A stretch of DNA of 39,635 nt from Niastella sp. (GTDB lineage Bacteria > Bacteroidota > Bacteroidia > Chitinophagales > Chitinophagaceae): positions 1-39,635 of the forward strand of contig JAGIBF010000075.1 in NCBI GenBank assembly GCA_017744515.1, written 5' to 3'. Numbering within the stretch: position 1 is the first letter of the stretch; each line of letters begins with the position of its first letter. Shown in pieces: positions 34,267 through 39,635 of this stretch. A program made the position numbers and the translations under genes. The notes under the pieces were generated by a model. It was not told the origin of the DNA. It saw nothing but the letters and a program-made list of their open reading frames with translations, and did no database searches.

Positions 34267-34641
34267 TTACGAACTCCTTAATTCAACCGTCGCCTCGATC
34301 ACCACGGGGTCGCGGTTCATTTCCGGCGGTATATAGCGGCTGTTGTACACCTGAATGATGCCGGGTTTCCCATGTGCGTATTGCGCAAACAGAATGTCCA
34401 GCCTGTAACCTTTTAAAACGACCTGCCGGGAGGTGAAGCACAGGATCATGACACCGTGGTCGGGATGCAAGAGCAATTCAACCGATAACAAAAAGGCATA
34501 GTAAAAAATCATCTTGCGGCCTTCCGGCATGTGCAGGGTAAGGCAATGGGCTGGCGGTGCTTGCAGAAGTTTCGCATGTAACCCTGCCCGGTTCCATTTG
34601 TGCAATTCCTTGCCGTTCTGCTTAAACTGGTTCTGGCGCAT
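34267..34641 (-). CDS. Small conserved-looking protein after the MOBF relaxase
   Basis: A 124-residue protein (MRQNQFKQNGKELHKWNRAG...). It starts inside the last codons of the relaxase gene (20-bp overlap in another frame), which suggests translational coupling. The C-terminal half is beta-like (VMILCFTSRQVVLKGYRLDILFAQY). No family recognised. The frame ends 113 bp before the cargo cassette. Confidence 0.55.
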   Translation of the reverse strand: MRQNQFKQNGKELHKWNRAGLHAKLLQAPPAHCLTLHMPEGRKMIFYYAFLLSVELLLHPDHGVMILCFTSRQVVLKGYRLDILFAQYAHGKPGIIQVYNSRYIPPEMNRDPVVIEATVELRSS

Positions 34642-37357
34642 GTATACCTACAGGGTTTAATGGTGCCGATGGTTGTAAGTCCTGATACAAAGCTGTCCAC
34701 GGCGACGGCTGTTGCAGCCGCGCATGCAGTTCCGCCGCAAACATGCTGTCATGGTCTGACCCGACCAGTTCAAGGGCAGATTGCCTGTCGCCCATGCCCG
34801 ACACATGATCGAGCAAGGCGGCTTTGTCATCGGTATAGATATGTACCCGGTCCCGCGCCCGCGATATGGACACGTAAAACTGTTTGATGTTCGATGCGCC
34901 AAAGGTCGATGCAGGTTGTGCGATAAACACCTCGTCCACTGTCTTACCTTGCGAAGCGTGCGAGGTGGTTGCATAGCCGTGATTGATATGGCCGAATTCC
35001 CTGCCCAGAATATATTCAATCCTGCTGGCCGGGTTTACCAATACAATATTGCCATCATCCCTGACTGAAACGACTGTAAGGCTTTGGCCGTTGTTCAGCC
35101 GTTTGCCTTTGCGGTCGAAAGCGTTGCGCGTCACGGTCACCCTGTCGCCAGTTGCAAGCGGTAAGGTCGTCTTACGGTAGACTGTGAAGCGATGGGCCAT
35201 ATCCAACGGCAGGGATGCGGCGTTGCCATCGGGTCCAATGATCGTGACTTGATCGCCGGATGCAACGGTCACCTGCCAGATACTGCCGCGCGGGATGCCT
35301 TTCAGGCTTTGGCTGAACTGCACGGCGAGACCTGGCTGATACATGCGGGAGTCGGCCTTGTCGGCTTCGGTATAGTTCAGGTTGATATACCGGGTCACTG
35401 TCCTGTCTTCCGGGCCGATGGCGCCAGTCGCCCGCAAGGCGTTTCGTATGTCGGCGGTGACGGATTCGCCCTGCCGATGTGTGGGCGATACCACAAGGGC
35501 GGTTTTGCCACAGGAAACTGCATCCATATAATCCCTGACCAGTAGCCCGTTCAGTGTGTCGGGATCGGTTTCAATGATCGCGTTGAACGATTCCAACTGT
35601 TGGAATGCGGCTTTTACATTCCCGGCTGCCAGTTCCTCGACGGCCTTGCGGTAGCATTCATGGCGCTGGCGATAGATCCTGTTGATCTCTGCTGCCTTGA
35701 TCCCGGCAACAGTGTTCAGGATGCGCAAGGCATCCCCGCGAATAACGCTGCTATGTTGGCGCGTGTCCCCAAACAGGATCAGCCGCGCGTTTTTGTCCGT
35801 GACCAGTTGCAGCAATGCCGTCATATCACGGATGCCGAGCAATCCCGCCTCGTCCACGATCAGCACACCGTCCTGCAGGGCCGCTTGCATGTTGGCATCG
35901 TTTAAGAGCTTGGCAACGGTGTCGGCTTCGGCAAAGCCTTCCTCCCGCATCACGCCGCGCGAGGCGTTGGCTGTCGGGGCCACCAGTGTCGTTTTTATCC
36001 CTGCGGCATGAATATGCGCGACCAGTTCTTTCAGGGTCGTGGTCTTGCCTGTTCCCGCGCCGCCCTGCACATTGGACACCCTATCGGATGAAGTCAGGAT
36101 ATGGGTAACGGCTTCGGCCTGATCGCCGGATACGGTAAGCGGCGGTACAGTTCGATATAAAGGAATGCATTGACCTTTTCCGGCTTTGGCAAGGTCAACC
36201 ATGCGTTTTTCCTCGGCCAAAGCCTCGTCCGTGGTACACATGAGTCTTTGCCCGTCCTTTATTTGAATGATACGCCTGTCATCACGGAAAGCCTGTGTTA
36301 TCTCATCCAACGAAAGGCCAGCACAGCCCAAACCATGCCGGTACGCGGTAGCAAGGATGCGCCGGTCATGGGCCACGGATGCGCGTTCGAAGCGTTGGGC
36401 AAGCGCATGGTCTATGCATTGTTCCGGGGTGATGGATAAAGCCCCTTGTGCGCTGGATGCGTTGCCCGAAGTCGTGTCATTCAGATTGAGTTCCGCGATC
36501 TGCCTGCGCCAGTCGTTTTCCAGATCGGCCATGGACAGGTCTTTTTTCTTCTTGCTACGGGTCTGTGCGCCGAGTTGGTCAAGCTGTGCTGCGTCGGTGA
36601 TGTTCTTTTCCTTCGCAATCCGTTTCACCTCCTGCGTCCTTTTGGAAAACAAGTCGATGACCGGTTGCGGGATGGCGTCGAGTTCAAAGGCTGTGGCCGT
36701 CCTTCGGATGCCATAGCCCAACGCTATCAGCCGGTCGGCCAGCCGCTTGTAATAGCGTTCCTGATAATACGGCATATCACGTTTGATATCGCGGAATTGC
36801 CCGGCCTTGTATTGCTGTTCTGTATCATCCCATGTCGCGTTGAAGGTCGTACAATGGCAATGCAAATGCGGATCGGGAAAACTGTCATCATCCACCGGTC
36901 TTGACGTGAAATGCACAAAATCGGCATAGAGCAATTCCCCTGTCGGGCGGTTATCATCCTGACCATTCTTGCGGATACGGGTCTGGGCGTCGCATTCAAT
37001 ATCCTGCATGGTTTCGCGCACGCTGTCCTGGAATGCGGCAAGGATATTTTTGTCGCCGTGAATGGAAAAGGCAATCGACACGGATTTCGGGCAATGGAAA
37101 TTTATATCGTAGTAAACAGTCCGGTTTTCAGCCGTTCTTGGTGTTAGCGATTGTCCCGTGGCCGGATTGATATTGTTGCACAAGGCATGAAACACTTCTT
37201 TTGTCGCAGGGCCAGTCAATCCCAACCGGTCGGCAACATTGCCCTGAAATGTGCCGGCGCATTCCTGCTCGTTGATGTAATACCCGGTTTGCGAAAGTGC
37301 TTCATTGAAATAGTCTTCCGCGTGGGCTGCGGATTGGACTTGGATCATGCGGATCAT
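34622..37357 (-). CDS. MOBF (TrwC/TraA-type) relaxase-helicase
   Basis: A 911-residue protein. The N-terminal relaxase domain (~1-300) has candidate Tyr16 and Tyr26/27 and the three-His metal site HLHCH (164-168). The C-terminal half is a superfamily-1 helicase with Walker A GGAGTGKT (432-439), Walker B LIVDEAG (499-505), GDTRQHSS, and a late YATTSHASQGKTVDEV motif. This is the layout of TrwC and TraI: it nicks oriT, stays bound to the strand, and unwinds it. This is a second relaxase, unrelated to the MOBP-like one at 28201-29274. Start Met1 or Met4 are both possible. Confidence 0.9.
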   Translation of the reverse strand: MIRMIQVQSAAHAEDYFNEALSQTGYYINEQECAGTFQGNVADRLGLTGPATKEVFHALCNNINPATGQSLTPRTAENRTVYYDINFHCPKSVSIAFSIHGDKNILAAFQDSVRETMQDIECDAQTRIRKNGQDDNRPTGELLYADFVHFTSRPVDDDSFPDPHLHCHCTTFNATWDDTEQQYKAGQFRDIKRDMPYYQERYYKRLADRLIALGYGIRRTATAFELDAIPQPVIDLFSKRTQEVKRIAKEKNITDAAQLDQLGAQTRSKKKKDLSMADLENDWRRQIAELNLNDTTSGNASSAQGALSITPEQCIDHALAQRFERASVAHDRRILATAYRHGLGCAGLSLDEITQAFRDDRRIIQIKDGQRLMCTTDEALAEEKRMVDLAKAGKGQCIPLYRTVPPLTVSGDQAEAVTHILTSSDRVSNVQGGAGTGKTTTLKELVAHIHAAGIKTTLVAPTANASRGVMREEGFAEADTVAKLLNDANMQAALQDGVLIVDEAGLLGIRDMTALLQLVTDKNARLILFGDTRQHSSVIRGDALRILNTVAGIKAAEINRIYRQRHECYRKAVEELAAGNVKAAFQQLESFNAIIETDPDTLNGLLVRDYMDAVSCGKTALVVSPTHRQGESVTADIRNALRATGAIGPEDRTVTRYINLNYTEADKADSRMYQPGLAVQFSQSLKGIPRGSIWQVTVASGDQVTIIGPDGNAASLPLDMAHRFTVYRKTTLPLATGDRVTVTRNAFDRKGKRLNNGQSLTVVSVRDDGNIVLVNPASRIEYILGREFGHINHGYATTSHASQGKTVDEVFIAQPASTFGASNIKQFYVSISRARDRVHIYTDDKAALLDHVSGMGDRQSALELVGSDHDSMFAAELHARLQQPSPWTALYQDLQPSAPLNPVGIHAPEPV

Positions 37358-37397
37358 GGCGGCGTGTCCTGTACGATGAAATCATTGGATACGAAAA

Positions 37398-37423
37398 GGC
37401 AACGCCCCACGTGAGGCGTTGCC
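37398..37423 (-). terminator. Hairpin terminator after DUF2958 gene
   Basis: Perfect 9-bp stem GGCAACGCC / GGCGTTGCC with an 8-base loop; on the minus strand TTTTCG follows. It lies 19 bp beyond the stop of the DUF2958 gene and before the MOBF relaxase gene. Confidence 0.65.
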
Positions 37424-37441
37424 GCAGTTACAGGTGCTTTA

Positions 37442-37831
37442 TTATGAAGGTGTGCAACCTCCGGGCTTTTTAGGGTTGAAGCGATCCAGCTTATCGGAAG
37501 ATTCGACTATCCGGCTATGAAAGCGGGCTGCATCTGTGTAAACACTGATCGGGTATTTCGCTTCAAAGTGCAGATCACGTTCAACGCTAAAGCCGTAACG
37601 GTTTTTAACGCTGCTGATTTCTTCGAGGCTGACATAGCCAAGCTCGGGGAACCCTATGCCAAGATCGCATAGGCCGAAGGCGATATCCGGTTCTTCGGGA
37701 TCGAGTTCCGTAATCAGCCATGTATGTGCCATGCCCGGCATAAACAGCTTGATGACGGGATAATGGTCTTTGTCCCGATTCTGGCCGTTCTTGATGAGCT
37801 GCTTGTATTGTGATTGCGTATAAAGTTCCAT
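37442..37831 (-). CDS. DUF2958 protein
   Basis: I choose the ATG at 37831 (129 residues; MELYTQSQYKQLIKNGQ), because AGAAAGGA stands 7-8 bases before it and the family match begins there; the frame is open for 45 more codons. The DUF2958 signature is clear: PVIKLFMPGMAHTWLITELDP, AFGLCDLGIGFPELGYVSLEE, then VERDLHF. The family is carried on many plasmids and conjugative elements and has no established function. It sits between the primase-like gene and the MOBF relaxase gene. Confidence 0.85.
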   Translation of the reverse strand: MELYTQSQYKQLIKNGQNRDKDHYPVIKLFMPGMAHTWLITELDPEEPDIAFGLCDLGIGFPELGYVSLEEISSVKNRYGFSVERDLHFEAKYPISVYTDAARFHSRIVESSDKLDRFNPKKPGGCTPS

Positions 37832-38029
37832 TGGGTTTCCTTTCTGTGGAAGTTGATTGGAACAAGGAGGGGCAAGCCGAAAGGTCAGCGACCATCCGGC
37901 AAAAATTTTGGGTGGGGCGGGTTGGCGAAAATTATTGTTGGAAGCAAGGGAGCGTTTTCGGCACATTCCCTTGTCCTATCTATCGGCTTTCACAGGAAAA
38001 GCACAAACTGTTACAGCCGCAAGGCAACG

Positions 38030-38950
38030 CTAATCAAACAGGCCGAGCTTCTTGATGTGCCATGCATTCACATCTTTATATGGCTCATACATGTAGTTCA
38101 TAGGCTCGTGCCGGAGGTCGGATTCGGTCAGGAAAAATGCATCAAGCGAAGCCGTTGCGTCTTTTCCGGGCATGTCGTTGTCCATCCATGTATAGGCGAC
38201 TTTATATCCATAGCCTTTGATATAACCCGTTGCCTTTTCCATGCAGGACAACGAATTCAGGATAATGGCATCATCCCTGAATCCTTTGCCTTCGTTGATC
38301 GTGATCACGCTCAAATAGTCCATGAAGCCTTCAAACAGGTGGATACCCTTTTTTTGTTCAGGCTTTTTGCCGCGAATAAACGTCACGTCTTTGGGGCGGA
38401 TGCAGCCTTTGAATACCGGGTTCCGCAACTCCCACCCTTTTTCATCATTGCGTAGGGCAAGCGTTTTAAAGTGTTTTTGAGAGTTCTTGTTGTAGATCAA
38501 TGCTTGTTTCAGGTATTTCAAACCAACAGATAACGGAATGCCACGGTCGGAAAGGTATTCGATCAATCGGCTATTTTCGATGGCAGTGATCTTTGTCAAG
38601 GATAAAGCACTGTCATCCTCAAAGTATGTGTCCGGCTCAACGGATTTGATAACTGGGGATAATCCAGCCATGTTTCCCAGCCAGCGCAATGCATCCTGAA
38701 TGTTATGCTCTTGCTCCGGGGTCAGGAATTTCATGAGTTGTAAGGCAAGGTCAAGGGTGTTACCGCCTTTGTTGCCGTCCCCTCGGTCAATCCAGATATT
38801 CTTACCGGGATGGACGTCAAAGCTGGCAGTTTGCTCGACGCGATAAGGCGAAAGGTATCGCACTCTATGCTTTTGTGTACGGACGGGCTTGTGTCCGAGT
38901 TTCGTCAATAGATCAATAATAGATATAGCTTTAGCTTGCTCGATATTCAT
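38030..38950 (-). CDS. Toprim primase-like protein
   Basis: A 306-residue protein. The N-terminal ~95 residues resemble the CHC2 zinc-finger domain of DnaG-type primases (YLSPYRVEQTASFDVHPGKN, then IWIDRGDGNKGGNTLDLA) but contain no Cys at all, so zinc is not bound in the usual way. The Toprim domain (~205-290) shows HLFEGFMDYLS with catalytic Glu, LNSLSCM and WMDNDMPGKDA with the DxD pair. Related primase-like proteins on Bacteroidota elements probably help replicate the transferred strand. It lies between the DUF2958 gene and an HTH gene. Confidence 0.85.
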   Translation of the reverse strand: MNIEQAKAISIIDLLTKLGHKPVRTQKHRVRYLSPYRVEQTASFDVHPGKNIWIDRGDGNKGGNTLDLALQLMKFLTPEQEHNIQDALRWLGNMAGLSPVIKSVEPDTYFEDDSALSLTKITAIENSRLIEYLSDRGIPLSVGLKYLKQALIYNKNSQKHFKTLALRNDEKGWELRNPVFKGCIRPKDVTFIRGKKPEQKKGIHLFEGFMDYLSVITINEGKGFRDDAIILNSLSCMEKATGYIKGYGYKVAYTWMDNDMPGKDATASLDAFFLTESDLRHEPMNYMYEPYKDVNAWHIKKLGLFD

Positions 38951-38987
38951 CGGGCCTCCATAAAATCAGATTGTGGAAAAGAAAAAT

Positions 38988-39218
38988 TTAGGCGTACGGA
39001 TTGAGTTCTTGCCTTAAATGGAAATCAAGATTTGATTGCCAGTAATAGACCTTGCCATTTTCTTTGAAGGGTTTCAGGTGGGAATGGATGCCTTTGCAGG
39101 CCCAGACAGACATTGTTCCATAGGTGCTGTTGATGTATGCAGCCGATTGGTGTCTATCCATTTTTACGTCGGTATTTGGTAGTGGTTGTTTCGATTCAGT
39201 TTTGTTTTTATTCGTCAT
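38988..39218 (-). CDS. Small HTH (excisionase-like) protein
   Basis: I choose the Met at 39218 (76 residues; MTNKNKTESK), because CCCGGAG precedes it by 5 bases; an ATG at 39242 adds 8 residues. Residues ~22-70 (HQSAAYINSTYGTMSVWACKGIHSHLKPFKENGKVYYWQSNLDFHL) fit a MerR/excisionase-type HTH. It probably regulates or aids DNA processing for the element. Confidence 0.65.
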   Translation of the reverse strand: MTNKNKTESKQPLPNTDVKMDRHQSAAYINSTYGTMSVWACKGIHSHLKPFKENGKVYYWQSNLDFHLRQELNPYA

Positions 39219-39314
39219 ATAGTCTCCGGGTTTCAAATACATTGTTCCAAAAGAATTCAGAACGGCGGATTTAATACGACAATCAAATATGCTTTTGCGA
39301 TTTAATTGTGCCGA

Positions 39315-39506
39315 TTAAAAACGATTGATACGTATGTATTCCCGGCTGTTTTTTATTTCACGGCGAAAGGCTGCTATATAATTTTGTGGCGGATTCTTCA
39401 GGCTGTTTGAAACAGTTTTTATTGGTGAGATCAAGGCATAAGAATCGATCTGAAACAAAAACTGGCGAATCACATACCAAGATGATTCGTTTTTCTTTCT
39501 TGTCAT
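39315..39506 (-). CDS. Small protein overlapping the Fic-like gene end
   Basis: A 63-residue protein (MTRKKNESSWYVIRQFLFQI...), whose ATG overlaps the stop of the upstream frame as ATGA. It is basic, with no recognised family. Coupling with the gene before it is the only support. Confidence 0.35.
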   Translation of the reverse strand: MTRKKNESSWYVIRQFLFQIDSYALISPIKTVSNSLKNPPQNYIAAFRREIKNSREYIRINRF

Positions 39507-39635
39507 GATCTGACGAACTTTTCAAGCAAAGTGAAGTCTTGTGTATCTGCCGCTTTCAAAGCTGTTATATATTCTTTTCGGGTCTTTGCGGAATGCTTCA
39601 TCGATGCCCAATGTTTTGGAAGCGGTGATCACGTT
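39503..39635 (-). CDS. 3' end of possible Fic-domain gene (partial)
   Basis: The minus-strand frame that ends at 39503 encodes TRKEYITALKAAD, then a short segment ending KFVRS. This resembles the extreme C-terminus of Fic proteins of the 'mobile mystery protein B' type, often found on mobile elements. In this frame a TGA lies at 39629-39631, close to the window edge, so the gene may be interrupted or the assignment wrong. The catalytic HPFxxGNGR motif would be outside the window. Confidence 0.3.

Larger units (their letters stand above)
22716..39635. mobile_element. Integrated mobilizable/conjugative element (partial)
   Basis: The span begins at the partial tRNA and is filled with mobility genes: tyrosine integrase, serine recombinase, HTH proteins, two relaxases, MobC, VirD4-type ATPase, primase-like protein and a candidate oriT. 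It continues past the window end, so the right attachment site is not visible. No VirB/Tra channel proteins are seen, which makes it an IME, or part of an ICE whose channel genes lie further right. Confidence 0.75.

Noticed and set aside
34600..37414. Several plus-strand frames opposite the MOBF relaxase
   Set aside because: They are shadows of a high-GC gene; their translations carry no domain and the relaxase motifs are unambiguous.

Overview
The window reads as chromosomal DNA of a Bacteroidota member, most likely the Chitinophagaceae/Chitinophagales. The support is a SusC/SusD outer-membrane uptake pair, a protein ending in a Por (type IX) secretion sorting domain, several lipoproteins with Cys-Ser/Lys-Lys-Asp lipobox regions, and promoter-like boxes of the TAnnTTTG type. 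The assignment rests on gene families only.

Left part, about 1-21430, is host-like chromosome. Three co-oriented genes (251-5959) encode secreted repeat proteins: two fibre-like proteins, the second with YadA-head-like repeats, and a cargo-like protein with a type IX sorting tail. They are followed by a compact inverted-repeat element (5994-6106). Next come a YtxH-type small protein, a large secreted protein with a W/Y/G-rich middle and an Asn/Arg/Gly-rich tail, a YD-repeat-like lipoprotein, an Xaa-Pro aminopeptidase, a fused GDPD plus nucleotide-pyrophosphatase/phosphodiesterase, a SusC-SusD-lipoprotein operon on the minus strand, and a NamZ-like (DUF1343) exo-muramidase. Several strong bidirectional hairpin terminators separate these units.

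Junction, about 21448-22740: two damaged copies of a minus-strand tRNA 3' end plus its downstream terminator flank a 1.2-kb segment that carries an RCC1-repeat lipoprotein. The second copy still resembles the anticodon-to-T-arm part of a Phe tRNA. This looks like a tRNA attachment site used more than once.

Right part, about 22740-39635 (running off the window), is an integrated mobilizable or conjugative element. In order it holds: a tyrosine integrase; a small serine recombinase with a lipoprotein; a plus-strand operon of an XRE regulator, an ECF-like sigma factor and two SymE-like proteins; and then a long minus-strand block. That block has an excisionase-like HTH protein, a MOBP-like relaxase, MobC, a candidate oriT with three nested or adjacent hairpins, a coiled-coil protein, a VirD4/TraG coupling ATPase, a small protein, an AT-rich two-gene cargo cassette of unknown function, a second relaxase of the TrwC/TraA (MOBF) type fused to a helicase, a DUF2958 protein, a Toprim primase-like protein, another HTH protein and the 3' end of a possible Fic-domain gene. 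No type IV secretion channel genes are visible, so transfer would need genes to the right of the window or a helper element.

The best candidates for something not yet described are the XRE / sigma / SymE-SymE operon, the AT-rich cargo pair, and the presence of two unrelated relaxases in one element.
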